Below are positions 24,913-38,639 of a stretch of 64,000 bases of DNA, one piece after another. The notes beneath the pieces were generated by a model. That model searched no databases. It was not told the DNA's origin and was given only the letters and a program-made list of their open reading frames with translations. The stretch is from Mangifera indica (Eukaryota > Streptophyta > Magnoliopsida > Sapindales > Anacardiaceae): assembly GCF_011075055.1 (NCBI RefSeq), contig NC_058148.1:3243322-3307321 (forward strand), in the 5' to 3' direction. Each line of letters begins with the position of its first letter. The stretch's first letter is position 1. A program made the position numbers and the translations under genes.

Positions 24913-25159
24913 ATTTAAGTCTTCAATACTTAATAGCTATATGTCTCTTATCTTCGACAAGGACTACATCAAAGAGAGATTTAAGTAATCTAGATTAAAC
25001 ACTTTTAAGTTTAATCTAGCAACCTTGAACCTCTCCGATAAACATCAAAACTCATTTTATTGAGCACTTTGAGCATATTTGTGTCTAATAATATCATTCA
25101 AAAGGGATCGCCACTCCATGTAATTATTTGACCTATAAACAAAAGAAATAAAGGTTTTA

Positions 25160-28100
25160 AAATGGTTGACAAACTCCATCACCTCACGAAAGATCACTTG
25201 ATCTTTTTTTCGATAATATTCACCTTCACTCTAGCTTTTTCCCAGGCCCCTCAAATACACCTACACGGATTCAAATCATTATTATTAATAAAACTCCAAT
25301 TACCAAAAGTATTACCGCTTATTTTGTCAATATTGTTATCTTTAACTCTTGTTTCAAGAATTGTAACAATGTCAAGCTTATTACTGATGATAAAGGATCT
25401 AACATCTTTTAATTTTAGGAGATTATTGAGACCTCTAATATTCCAAGCTTTGTAATTAACCATGGGAAAAAGTTGGAGTTGTTATCCCTCAGCTTTTCTT
25501 AGCTTGCTTTTTCTTTGCTTTGAGAGATTTATTAACCGGAGAAACCAAAGGAGTCACACCTACCTCAATCACCACACTAACTTGCCTTCTTGACATAAGA
25601 GTATACCCTTTTTTTAGATAAGAAAACTGAGTTAACCTTTGCCAAGATAGGACATTTCAGCATATCCCCCAGCATTTCTAAAACTTTGTGAACCCTATCT
25701 CTTTCACCTACTTCAAACACACTTGAGGCATGAAACATGGGGTAGATAAGGTTCCATAAGGTGCTCGAAAGACCAAGTAGAATCTGTAAAGAGAGAAATA
25801 CCACCATCCTTATTTGCCAACTACAACTCTGAATCTAAATTGCCAAGAACAGAGAATTTGTTGCTTTTAATCGTCAAGATGTCGTCGGCACCTTTTGGCC
25901 CACCTACTTTAGACTTCCCTTTATCCTTAACAGAGGAAACAACACCTGACGTAGACACTGGGGAAGATTCCCAAGATTATTATTGACATTCTTTTAATTT
26001 GGTTGAGCCATTGTTTTCCTCTTTACCCATAAAGGCTTGCTTACCAACCCAACACTCACCACTCACATGCTTGAAACATTTACAAGTCGAACATTTGAGA
26101 AGTCTGCAACTATATTCGACCTTTAACTCTGTTGTCTTGCCATTTGAAAGTTTAAAATTAATTACATCCAAAAAAATTTTGTCAAGGTATATTTCAAAAC
26201 TAGCTCTAGCAAAATCCAATTTACAACCTTCTTCAATCATTGCATCCATTCTAAGAGGCCAACCAATTCCACTCGCTGCGTAGCTAAATCATTTAAGATT
26301 CCAATATTCTATTGGAAGCCCATAAATCCAGACCCAAATAGCAACCTTTTTAACATCCTTCATCGTTATGGTCAAGTTTGGCACTTATCTCTTTAAAAAG
26401 AATGGTTGACCTACTAAGAAACAGGGCTCATCATTAATAACCTTTAACATATCATTGCACTCTTTAAACTTCAATAGAAACATTCCTTGGTCATTTGATG
26501 TTGTGACACCCTTCTTCATATATATACCCTTACTTGGAATATGACTTTAAAAGGCATGTATGAATGGACTACTTAATTTAAAATCTCATCATTTAATGCA
26601 TGATCACAAATACTCAAGCATGTAAAAATGTGTGATTGGAATAAACACTGAATAACCTTGTTTATAGAAATTCATAATTAACTTATAAATGTGTGATTAG
26701 AATAAACACTATACATGTAAAAATGTGTGATTGGAATAAACACTAAACATGTCTAAAATCAGTATGCATAATAATTTATAAACTGTATTGAAATAGCAAA
26801 ATACATAAATGAAATAAAGCCTATAAAAAGATAATTTTACCCCTTACCCTCACACAACTGCTCGTTAGACCATTGCACTCCTCTGCATGTCCTACTACTT
26901 ACCTCTACTTGTAAAACAATAAGAAGGAACACGTGAGTGAAAAGACTTAGTAAGTTGGTAAACGTGACATTCCATTTGTGAATTTGCATGTGGTTAGAAT
27001 TTGGTACTCTCGTGTCCTGACATAGGCTATCCACCAAGGTTACTAAAGTCAAAGTTGAAATTAACATGTTTGATACCCTAGTGAAAGCGTAAGACACCTT
27101 ATGTGTCACTATCTATCATGCCTTGTGTATTTACCATACGACTTATTGGGCTAGCTAATTGGGACAACTTGGTCACATAGTGAATAATTTGGTAGTAATC
27201 TCTTCTCTTATCACATGAGCTAATCTGAACTGTTGTTTAAACCATCATGAGATAACCCTTATCGTGGGGACATATGTGATGTATCCCATTGACAATGTGA
27301 AAAAATATTTGAAAAACCATAATCTTTACCATGCACATCTGAATAAACTGGTGGTTATGCACCTTAGTGTGGAGTGCATGATATATTTTATGGGTATCCA
27401 GTCCTATCACTTTCATGTATCTTGCCACTTATGCACATAGTTGGTGGTTATCTAGAGGTGAACCACTTGTTTTAACTTTTCTGATTTTTGACCTGGATTC
27501 CACATAATCGAGCACTTTTTCTATTTCTATCTAGCTCATTTCTTCTATGACAATCTTTATTCTTTTCTCTTCTTCTTCTTCTCTTTTTTTATGCTTAAAC
27601 TAGGGTAAAATGGTCTTTTAGGTGGCTACACAACCATGCACCTAAGGTGTACACCCGTATGCCTTTTTTTTAAACACAACTCCACTTTTAGAAAGTCACA
27701 TATTGGCATATGTCCTATACCATACAATCGTGCATGACTTTCCTTAAAACAAGCTTGAAAACTGTGGAACTTTCCTATTTTAAACTAAAGATACACGAGT
27801 GTGTATAAGGTCATACACGGTCGTGTGTCATGATTTGAAGATCACAACCTGTCGTGCCTTACATTGTTTCAGCTAACTTTCGGCGATCCGACATATATCA
27901 AGCAAAATGCATATCTCTAAGCACCTTAAGTATATTTATTCAATCAATCACACATATATAACACTTATCATTAGAGATCAAAACTAGAATGTATATACAA
28001 TCTTTAACTTACATCCAAACTTCATAATCATGACCAAATCAAATAATTTTATTGTCATAAATGTATAGATATGTATATAAAGATCACCATGGCACTTTCA

Positions 28101-28970
28101 ATCAATCATAAATTTGAATCTTCAAAACATACATCTTACATTTATTAGGGCATGCTTGATATAGCCAAAGGAAGAACCAATTTAATTGTCTTTCGAAGTA
28201 CAAGTGGTATTCACATGGCTATGAGAAATTTTGGCATATAAAGGCACCTTTCTGACTACTACAATACTCCACTCTCACTACTCTCTCATTTGGGTGAGAC
28301 TTAGGTGAGAAAAAATAATGAAAAGATTAGGTTAAACATGTTTTTATCTATGCTTTTTGTTTGCGACACATAGACGTGTATGGACTTTACATAGGCATGG
28401 TTATGTCACATAACTAAGGCAATACTCGATCTTGTCACAATTCTAATCTTATTTGAAAATTCAAACTTGTTGATAATATACAATCATGTATACCTCTACA
28501 CAAAAGTGTGTATCACTTTGAAAATATTAATGAACTCAGTTTAAATCAAGGAAAAATACTAAAATACCCTTGAGCTTAGTTATGGGTATTATAGACATTA
28601 ACTTACTAAGCCAGAGATTCAATCATATTTTATCTGCAAATTTCTTCACAACTAGAAAAGGGAAAGTTTTCCCTAAATAAAACCTAATAGTGTGGGTTTC
28701 CCATATTTTCACTTCATACTCCACAACCTCTAATGATGACTTAACCATAACCTTCTTAAGGGGCGAGCTAAGGGGGGAAAGGAAATATTCAAGTGTAGAA
28801 TAAGATACCTTACTCCCAAATAGCTTACTCTAATGAGCATTTCTAAGACCATCCTCGACAGTTGTAGAACCTCTATTTGACCTTGAAAGGGAATCCCTTA
28901 AAACACCATTCATAGAAATAATCTAAAAAAGCTTAAAGGAAGACATCATCCCAATAAGCCAAAATGTCAG
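25160..28970 (-). pseudogene. L1-type LINE relic (ORF1 plus start of ORF2)
   Basis: The minus strand carries ORF1 of the plant L1 kind. The N-terminal DUF4283 region appears as VEYEVKIWETHTIRFYLGK (28594-28960, before the LTR) and GMFLLKFKECNDMLKVIN to KVAIWVWIYGLPIEYW (26280-26501). Its CCHC knuckle CSTCKCFKHVSGEC lies near 26040-26090. ORF2 starts at 25463 with the endonuclease motif WNIRGLNN and LETRV. It breaks down after about 70 codons; no reverse transcriptase remains. Premature stops are present. A solo LTR (26502-28593) splits ORF1. The stretch 28970-29350 is probably LINE 5' sequence. Confidence 0.8.
26502..28593 (-). mobile_element. Solo LTR, ~2.1 kb, inserted in the LINE ORF1
   Basis: On the minus strand it runs from TATAATACCCATAACTAAGC (consensus start TGTAACACC) to GAAGAAGGGTGTCACA. 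The flanks ATGTC and ACATC agree at three of five positions, the differences being transitions, so they are read as an aged TSD. The LINE reading frame continues across the site once the LTR and one flank copy are ignored. Internal sections (CACACGACCGTGTATG; CACTCACGTG...GTAGAGGTAAGTAGTAGGACATG) recur at 46.6-47.8 kb. The ends fit a gypsy-like family; no internal domain is present. Confidence 0.7.
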
Positions 28971-29350
28971 GGCAACTTAATCATAACCCAGACACTAACC
29001 AAAGAAAGATACCTATACACTAGAAAGCAATAACCATAAATAGGAAAAACAAAACAATGGAAATAACATAGACCAGTAAAAAACAAACCTAACTTAAAGC
29101 AAACTCAGAGCCACCATGAACAAGTAGTACCAACTTTAGGAAGAAGCTAGCTGAGATAGAACAACACCCACCCTAAACCAAGAAACAACAATAAGAGGGT
29201 ATAGATAAAAGAGCAACTAGATACCACCAAGAAAGTAAGAGGAAACACTATGAATAAGATGACACCAAACACACCATGGGAAGGCTAACACCCGAGAAGA
29301 GGAACACCGACACATGACCAAAACCAAGGAGTTGAAGCTTTTACCAATCT

Positions 29351-30787
29351 TGGAAATTTTTTATATAATGAAAAGTGGTATATGTGAGAAGGAACTTGCC
29401 CTAAAAGTTGTTTGGTATATTATATGAAAATTCCTTGCCTTCTCACTCATCTAATCAATCTTTTATAGGGGATTATAATTTTGTGTTTAAGACTTGTCAA
29501 TGACACAATTAACTTAGATAAAAATGAATTTATAATTCAATTCAATTTGAATAATTTTTGTATATCTATGATATATTTAGCCACTTTAAGTATATTCTCT
29601 TTTATGATTGGAGAGGTAAAGATTATAATCTTCTTTAATTTGAATAATTTATAGGTGTTTTACCATGATTTATTGATTCCAAAATAATTCTCTAAATTTT
29701 AGGCATTGTTTCAAGCTTCACTACCATTTATGGACATCTTTTTCTACAAATAGTTATAAGTGCAATTGTTGCACTAACTTTTGTTGTATCATATCTTTCC
29801 CTTAACAAACCTCAAATTTTTAATCAAATTATAAGCTTTAGCAATTACCACTAGCAATACCCACATGTGCATAATAAAACCATTTTTCTATTTTTATCAA
29901 AGTTTGAGTTGATATCAATGTGTGTCTCAATGTTAAAATATGGTTAAGTAAGATGATTTAAGAATAAGCAATCAAAAAGTCATTTAGTGGGAGGAATGCC
30001 TGTTTGAGAAGCTTCAAGTGGCTAATTAGATAACACAATATGTCATAAGTAATTTAAGTGATGAACGACCATTCTACTAAGGTGAAGTTTGTTAGGATGA
30101 TAATTTGATTCAAATTTTGTAAAAGGAGGCAAGATCTCACATCTGTGTATTGCATTTTCACATATCCAAAAATAAACACATTTTTAGAATTACTCATCGG
30201 TTTCGGATGCTAGATGAACGATTCTATGATTGAAAAAGAAATTTCAACATCAAATTTGATGATTAGGTATCTAGGTAAATTGGGGGTTTAATGTTTATTT
30301 AATTTATGTTTGTTTTGGGATGAGAATTAAAAATTTTGATTATGATATTAATGTGTAAATAATTACTACGAATGTTTATATGTGTTGTTATTGAGTAATT
30401 TTTATACATATAAAGATTTGGTGATGAGATAATATTTTGTATATGTTTTAAGAGAGTATGTGAAAGACTAAATACCAATTTGGTTTATGTTTATGAAGAC
30501 TTATTTGTTTTAATACATGTTAAGAGATTTAGTTAATCAATTTATATTATTTTGAGATGAGAATTCCAACAAAGATAGTTGTGATCCATCACTCCAATTG
30601 TGATGTAATGATCGTTTTGAGGATATGAACGATTATTTCTTAGTCAAATTAGGGATTTAGACTCATGATGGAACGTTCATACTAATCACTAACATGATCA
30701 TTCTTGCCACATAGACTATGCCTCGATGAACGCATGTGTTGAAGAATGGTATAGTCATTCATATAGAGAATGATCAAAATACCCATA
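29351..30787. other. TE-derived spacer without recognisable ORF
   Basis: AT-rich DNA with recurring words (ATGAACGAT, AACGATTATT, GATCATTC) like those in the LTR families of this window. No domain, TIR or TSD could be fixed. Confidence 0.4.
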
Positions 30788-31020
30788 TGTAACATCCAAA
30801 TGTATGTTCAAGGGTAAAGTAGTCTTTTTATGTAAGTTTGACTTTGGGTTGACTATGGCTTAGAAATGATGCAAGATTAAAAATGAAATATTTAATTTCC
30901 ATCCGTGAATGACTGTATAATTGAGCATGTACGCCTATGCATGGCCTTCCACATCACCTAAGTGGATGAGAGCCACATAAGAATTTTCAACATGATGAAC
31001 GATAATGTAAGGTGAGCTGG
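30788..31020 (+). mobile_element. 5' fragment of a TGTAACATCC-type LTR
   Basis: TGTAACATCCAAATG, then CAAGGGTAAAGTAGTCTTTTT, matches the start of the LTRs at 52635-54094 (minus) and 63072 onward. Similarity to the family fades within about 230 bases, so this is a truncated copy. Confidence 0.5.
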
Positions 31021-31023
31021 TTT

Positions 31024-31220
31024 GGGTACCTTGTACAATTTTCAAGAACAAGAATTGAACAGTTCTTAGAAATAAAAATTAAAGCCTATAACATTTAAAG
31101 TCAATTCCCACCCAAAATAGGCCTTGTAGGTAGGTTCGGGTACCTTGTAAAATTTTCAAGAACCAGAACTGAACGGTTCTTAGAAATAGAAATTGAAGCC
31201 TATAACTTGTAAGGCCAATT
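31024..31220. repeat. Tandem duplication with 114-bp period
   Basis: GGGTACCTTGTA then AATTTTCAAGAAC begins at 31024 and again at 31138. The copies also share GAACNGTTCTTAGAAATA and AAGCCTATAAC. The second copy is partial. Confidence 0.85.
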
Positions 31221-31230
31221 TACATTTATA

Positions 31231-31260
31231 TCACACACACACACATACACACACACATAT
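31231..31260. repeat. CA-repeat microsatellite
   Basis: An interrupted (CA)n tract. Similar short tracts occur near 9030 and 52715. Confidence 0.9.
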
Positions 31261-31802
31261 TCATATTGTAAAATCCAAATTCTTGATGGATTAATCCTTT
31301 TAGTATAATTTGTTGTGAAATGTTATACTAAATATGAAGTTTTTAAATTTATGTTATAAAATGCTTAGTACTTGTTGAATGTATTAACATTAAACAATTT
31401 TCAAAATTAATTCAGTTTCAAATCTATAACAATTAACAAGAAAAAAAAAATCTATAACTATTAACAATTAACAAGAACAATTAGCCTCAAATCTTAATTA
31501 CAAAAATCTCAAAACAAAAACATACATAGTATCAAAAATTCATGGCTACCTATATATATAACAGTTCATAATGATGGCATGACAAACTCCATTCAACAAG
31601 CTAATTTGGCTTTCACATATTTCAATCTGCATAAATAATTTTTTATCAAATCAACTATGTTATTATTGACATCAGTAAAAAGCCAAGTAAATTTGAATTG
31701 ATGAAAGTCAATTTGTTTTTTTTTTCTTTTAACCAGAATAGCCCAAAGGCTTATAAGTGATTACACTAAAATATTTCCTAACCAACTTATCAATGAAGAA
31801 AT

Positions 31803-34300
31803 TGTTAGGGTAGTCCCTTAAAGGCAATCGATTTGTAAATCTGTAATGATATAATTTCTTTATTTATTAATAAAGGAATCATATTATTCATGCATGTTAA
31901 TGTTTCACATAATATGTTCATATGAATAATATACCTTAGAATGGTGGAATTGTGATGAGAGGATCAGATGATTGATTATAAAAATCCTATGCACACATTA
32001 AATGGTCATTTTAAAAACATTCGTAATACCGATATTACTATAACTAAGGTGTTGTCTATGACTCACAAATATACAAGTTAATCAAGTAATGTAGAAAGAT
32101 GTTGGTTCTAGAAGGATTGGTTGTCAAGTACTAGTTCGTTTTATAATTTAAATTAGCTAGAGAAATAAAATACTATAAAGGAAAATTAAATTAAAATTAA
32201 TTGAAATGCAATTTAACTAACCAAAATTAATAAAAGAAATAAACACCCAATAAATTGAAAGTGAAATACCAATATAAATAAACCTAGGGTTTATGATTTC
32301 ACTATCAATTACTAAAAAATCAGTAATAAATCTAATTAAGATCAATGATAAAATGAATTATTGATGGTTGATTATCCTATTTTACCCAATTTCTCTCTCA
32401 AGCATAATTAAGCGTGTTAAGATTAAAAGTTTACCTACTTTTCATGATATGATGTTAATTAAAACTCATTAATTTCTATGCAATCAATTTACCCACGAAG
32501 GATTTATATTTATCTCTAAATAAAATCTTAGATTTAGCAAAGACATGAACTAATTGTGTATATATTTCTCAATATCACATTTCAATCTACAAACAAACAT
32601 GGTATTGGGCCCTAACATCAAACAAGAAGTTAAAAACATAATTATTAAATCAAATATTCATTACCATTGACCAATAATCAAAACCTATTACGTAATCTTT
32701 AAGATTTTATAAATTCATCATAAACCTTAGCAAAGAAAATTAGCTATTCATGACAATAAAGATCAAACTACAAAATAAAGTTAAAGGAGAGACATTTTAA
32801 TCAATAAAAGAATATATTAAGACAAATAAGAAAAACTTTAAGAACTTCGAATCTTGATTCTTTTGGGTTTTCTTACTTTAATCTTGAATCATCACTTTTG
32901 TCTTTGCTTCTTGAAGCTTTTTCTTTTTAAAAATCTTTTTGGCTACTGCATTTTGGTGATATATAAGTGAAGAAGACGTGAATTTCTTTTTATGTGCTGC
33001 CAGTTAATCCTAATTTCTATTTTTTTAATTTTTTTTCACCCAGTAATTATAAGCAATCTTATGGTCACTCTTATAGTCATAAAAGTACTCATAACATTAG
33101 AAGCACTCTTATGACCAAAAGATTGCCCATAACTGAACTCTGCCTCCTTATAAAAACTTTTTCCATTCGTTTCTTTAAGCTTATGTTTTCACTTTGAGAG
33201 GGCTTGAATATCTGCAATACATCTAAAAATATCATTCAAAGTGGAAAATAAGATCAAACCATCAAAAATAAATAAAACTTAAAGATTTTGACAAAATAAA
33301 CCCAAAATTCACTTTAAAAGCATACTATTGTAAGTATATTTGTGTGTATTTTAATACCACCTATGTATTTTATACACCCAGGTGGTATATATTGTACTAA
33401 GTGACTCCACTAAAAGATGACAATAGTTCTCATGTATCGAAACTGTTAGCTAACAACTTAGTACAATATATGGGTTAACATTGTAGATGTGTTCATCCAA
33501 CCTAACAAAAGGATTTCTATATAGAAGATTGCCTTTGTGTCTATAAAATAAATCATCTAACTCAATGGTATATAAGGTCTCTAACGTGCCACCATAACTA
33601 GGGTAACCATAAAGATAGTGATTGACGATATTAAGATCTGTATAGAGGTTATGATGGATCAATAGAGCACTCGTTACTCAGTGAGTATGAGAGGTAATAT
33701 CTTATATCAAAATACTGAAAGACATCATAACTACTCGAATATGTGGCCATAGTTGCATTGGCTTGAAGCCTGATCTAAGTCGTTTGATTGTTGATGTGTA
33801 TCAATTCATATCAATAAGTCATTAAGATAGACACACATAAATTTATGTGTCAACCTTTGAGAGATATCAATCGATGAAGCGATTGAATTATGTGTAACTA
33901 TATAGTTGAAAAAGCTAAGAGTTGTTTGCTGACACTTTATTGGCTAGGTGATCATGATGTCTTGTTAGAGGTCAATCTTGGTATATGTTTGGATTTAATT
34001 TGAATCTGAACACTACTAGTTTGATAAAGAGCTTATAGGTCATACATATATATGAGTTAATTCAGACTCTAAGGTATAGGGTTATTTAGTGATAATCTTG
34101 GTATGTTAAAGATGGGATAAAATCACAAATGAATTGGGCTTGTCCAATAAGATTAAATCAATCTAGTTTGACTTTTTTTTAACCATAAATGCCCGTTCAT
34201 GAATGAGGAACACTTGTTCATCATGAGTTGGATACGGATAATGTTTTACCTAAATTCATTTTGAGAATATAGATAAATCTCAGATCATACATATAAAGAA
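31803..34300 (+). repeat. Dispersed repeat copy A (partner at 60.6-62.2 kb), interrupted
   Basis: It begins TGTTAGGGTAGTCCC, like an LTR start. The blocks 31850-32050 and 33470-34170 match 60585-60715 and 61250-61920 in order and orientation, sharing TTAGAATGGT, ATGATTGAT and GAATNTGTGGCCA. About 1.35 kb present here (about 32060-33400) is missing from the partner and is bracketed by TGACT on both sides, so it may be an insertion. It holds no coding domain. The class is unknown, possibly an LTR. Confidence 0.6.
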
Positions 34301-35313
34301 CAAGGATAAATGACTGTTCATATCTCATAAACAATCGTTATCATGTTCTTTGTAAAAAATGATGCATTTCATGATTTTATAAGCTTTTTATGAACCCTAG
34401 TCACACAAACGAACATTCACACATATAGACAACTAGTTCATAGAGCCCTAATAGCCTCAAGAGAATAGTTTTAGCCTCTTCCAATTTGTGTTTCATAAGG
34501 ATACCAAGGCACCACCTCATTGTGGGTTAGAAAACATTCACATAGCCACATAAATATTGAAGGAGCCTTTAAATGGTTGTATAAGATTCTAAAACCATTT
34601 ATGGTTATGTTTGCCATGTTTATGAAATTACAAACCTAAAACGTGATCCTCATAAGGTTTTTGAGCTCTCTCCTATTTTTAAATATTTGTTCAGCAATCT
34701 TGCTGGTCTTTGGTGACTTGAAAAATCCTTACAGAAACAATCCCGAATTCACATTTATGCCTTAACTATTACAATCATTGAAAAGACAAGAAAACATGTA
34801 AAGAATCAGATGGTGCATGAATGGTAACAATCATTCATTCTCTTGTATAGTTGCACAATAAAGAACTTTATTAGAATTTGATTGTTTGATCAAAAATATG
34901 TTGAAGAACAAACAAGAAACGTAAAACTCCATAAGACTACCAGTAATTGAAATCTCATAAGATTGCATAACAAGATGAATGGTAAACCCAATCAATTCTC
35001 CAATTAACTTAAATATTCATTAAGTTGCTAAATACTTTTGTTAAGAAATAATTAAGTAATTTAGAAAACATTATATGATGTTATGACCAAAGAGAAAAAC
35101 ACTCTTAAAGCATAAATTGTTTTAAACTCCAAACACAACTATTGTTCTACCTTTAACTTAAAGATAAAAACACGTAAAACCAAAATAAATACGCAAGACA
35201 AGTCAAAAGACTTTAATATATATAAATGACAATGGAAAATTTTTTCTTTAGTACCATTTAACACAATTTGCAATTAATATTTCTTTGATTAAGCCACTTA
35301 TCTCTATAAATCA
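34301..35313. other. AT-rich spacer, no gene seen
   Basis: Part of it may belong to the dispersed repeat to its left. No ORF, TIR or TSD boundary could be supported before the copia element at 35319. Confidence 0.4.
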
Positions 35314-35318
35314 AATAC

Positions 35319-35678
35319 TATTAGATTCGGGTCCACCCATGATGGGTCGACCTGATCCAGTTTAATATAACTATCATGGGCAGTTATGAAAGGGAGTTGG
35401 AGGGCAGTTAGACATATATAAATTGTCCAAACTATCTCCTCATAAAAAGTAACGTAATTGAAATCTCTTCCCTCTGCTCCTGCAAACCAAAAAAAAAAAA
35501 AAATGCACAACAAATCTTATCTCCCAATATATGAGCAAATGGAGTTGTGGAAACAGGCTAACGTCAACACCTCGCATAGAATTCGAAGACGCTTCATCGA
35601 ATATTGAAACGGGTACGCGAAATTTGTATTTACAGTTCTCACAGATTTTGATCCTGACATGTTTAATTATTCCCAAAA
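35319..35678 (+). repeat. 5' LTR of the second copia element
   Basis: It starts TATTAGATTCGGGTCC and ends TTCCCAAAA. It contains TATATAAATTGTCC as a possible TATA region near 35415 and an A-rich tract at about 35489. It pairs with 42398-42759. Confidence 0.9.
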
Positions 35679-36157
35679 TTGGTATCAGAGCCTAGGATAC
35701 ATATTTGTTATGTTTTTCTATTAATCGTATTGCGTATATTGTGAAATTAAAATCTGCATGTTGAATTTCGTTTTCAAAATTTGTTTTTGCACATGAATTT
35801 AATTCAGCTAAAATTGCATGAAATTGGTGTTAGGAAACATGTTGGATGTATGCTAGGAATGATATTACATGTTTTAAATTGAAAAATGACTCGAATTAAT
35901 ACCGAAATCGATGAAAATTGACCCAAATTCGAGACCCAGGGCGTCTTTTGCTTTGTCACCGTTTCAAATGATTCCGATGCCATTGACGTTGGAACTTTGA
36001 ATGATAAGCCTTAACATCGCCTGGGATACAAAAGCCCTATGGTGTAGTCACCGAAAAATCATTGGAAGAAGGCCAATTAGAAGGATAGCAAGATTAGGGT
36101 TCATTGCATGATTTCAGGTCAAAATCAGGTTGGGAAAACCTGATTACCTGACTCGAT

Positions 36158-36310
36158 TGGTCAACGGGTTGGTCAAACTTGATGGTCAATAGGTCAACTC
36201 GTTTAGTCAACTAGGTCGACCCAACCCGGATCCTAACCCATGGGTAACCTGGTCAACTATTGATCGGTCAACAGTCAAATAATTGACTAGTCAATGGTCA
36301 ACATTTGACC
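36158..36310. promoter_or_regulatory. Cluster of W-box-type TTGAC motifs
   Basis: Twelve TTGACC or TTGACT cores, counting both strands, lie in about 153 bases, spelled mostly GGTCAAC and AGTCAA on the plus strand. TTGAC[CT] is the established WRKY-factor binding core. The cluster lies 480 bases downstream of the 5' LTR, in the element's untranslated leader. Whether it is active is unknown; local repeat expansion would give the same picture. Confidence 0.5.
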
Positions 36311-36373
36311 GTGCATGATGACCTCGTTCCAACGTATGACAGCATGTGAATGGAGTTGTTCGGTACGTGTGCA

Positions 36374-36562
36374 CACGTGACAGCCTTATTTTAATGCGTA
36401 ACGATGCGTTTGACTCATTCCTGGTGCATGAAGGCACGTGTAGACACATATATGGTGCGTGGAGGCACGTGCGATGTTGATTTGGCATGTGAAAGATTGT
36501 ATGGGATTATTGTGGTGCGTGGTAGTACGTGAACACCTATTTCCAGTGCATCTTGGCACGTG
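36374..36562. promoter_or_regulatory. Repeated G-box (CACGTG) modules
   Basis: CACGTG occurs at 36374, 36435, 36466 and 36557. An 18-base module, GGTGCRTG-n-GGCACGTG, starts at 36423, 36454, 36514 (CACGTG changed to TACGTG) and 36545 (degenerate). The spacings are 31, 60 and 31 bases. Each module can pair GTGC with GCAC. G-boxes bind bZIP and bHLH factors. The array is in the same leader as the W-box cluster. Confidence 0.5.
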
Positions 36563-38639
36563 AAATCTGTTTTCGAATCCTTGGAAGTTGTGTAGTGCTC
36601 GGATTTGTATATGAGATGTGTTCCATGGGTCTTACAGCATATAATGACGTGTAATATCTTATTTTGACTCCCGAAAACACACATTAGTGTTTTGAAATAC
36701 ATGTTTCTACTTCATGCAAGTTTATTAACTAAGAACCATCACATTGCATGTCGAAACTATTAATACTATGTTGAATTCTCTTAATTGGAAAAGAGAGAAT
36801 ATCCATAATCAATGATCTTATTCGGGACAAGAATTTGAAACTTTTTGGGACTAAATGGATTCATTACAGCTTGTTATAGAGCAACGCTTAGTAATGTACG
36901 AGAGAATATCCATTAGTTTGTCATTATTCCCAAAACTATCGTGATGCGAGGTATTTGACCTAATGCAAATGTACTAGAGACTTTATCATGGATAAAGTGA
37001 CGCAAAGATCAATACAGGCTGATGAAATGGTCCTAGTCAAAATAGATTATACATTCATTGTATCATATATATTAGTTAAGTGTGAGAATTCTGAGATTGG
37101 TAGAATTTAATGAAATTCTCATCCAGAATTAATATTGGCGCAATTAGATTAAAGTTTAAAATATTAGGCATTTGTGTCATTAAAGATGATTGGGAACATA
37201 GTGAACTTTTGATTCTGTGCCTTATGTGAGATATTTTGAAATTTTAATGCATAATTACGATAATTGATGTGTATTTGATTACATTGACAGCGTTGTGTCT
37301 GATAGATATGTCTCTGAGATCTAGTTAACCATAACATCTTAGAAAATAATGGTTGATTTGAATGAGAATGATACTGAATAGAGAGAATTGAACCATATGA
37401 CATTTGAAATGCATAATATCTTATATGAGTAAAAGGCTATAGAGGTCGTGAAATAGGTTAAGATAGAGTTGTGGCTGACTAAAGGATAGAAACCCAATCA
37501 CTCCTTTACACAAACATGTTGTGGATGCACATCATGCATGTAAGAAGCAAGACTTACTTCGTGTGATATCTTGATTAGTTTCATGTTTATCGATCTGGTA
37601 TATATGTACCATTAATGTTCAACTGCATATGTCATAAGTATGGTTTTTAGTTAAAAAGTTTGGAGGAATTGCAGTCCCCAAAGAAAGATAGTTGATTATT
37701 GAATTTGATTTAATGTCAAATCTGATCATAAAACTAAAATCAGTTACACGTAACATGATATATGACCGGTAGGTTCATTTAGAAAAATGATTTCATCTCG
37801 ATAATGGGAGTGTATAAAGGTACATATGACCCATAGTGAGGAAAAGACTTTTGTTAATTATTCTAGCCACATAAAATTGGAGGACAAGCGCCTTTGAGGC
37901 AGCTGAATTTAATACTTATGCATATGTTGCAGAATCAACTTTTAAAAGTGAGTGGCTCAAGTCCTAATATAGGAAGGAGATTTTTTAATGCTCAAAGAAT
38001 AAAAACAAGGAATTAAAATGAAAAGAGTGGCAAAAGTACTAGAAGAAGAGACAAAAACAAGATAAATAGTTACAATAGAAGCAACAAGAATTATATCGCC
38101 TGTGAATGAACAAAGCTAAAAATAATAGTCTTGTTTAAAATAAAGTGATGAAACTTCGATTTTTCCTAGTACTATGATGTTAACTGAATATTATCCTGCG
38201 TGGATTATGAACTTATAAGTCACTGACCAAGTAGTTCATGATAGAAGATCTTTAGTAGATTTCTATCAAATTCTGAATAAAGTGAATTGGATATATGTAG
38301 GCAACAACATAAAGGTTGTAGTAAGAGGAATAAACACGAGCAAATAAGTTTTGCAGATGATCGAATCCTATACCTACACGAAATCCAATATGCTCCAAAT
38401 ATTTAACAAATCTTGGTCAAAGTACTTGTTCTTCTCAAACTAGGATATAATTTGAATTTCTTTAGGTGTTTTATTGAAATGTGATAGAAATGATTTCTAC
38501 AAGATTTGGTTTGTTGGTTGAATAGTTATATGGTGTTTGCCACCTTACATTTTTGATAATGTTAAGTTTTTCATTATTTGCTTCTTTTATGTGTATGGAT
38601 ATGAATGCAAATATATGACATGTTACATTAGGGCATGTT

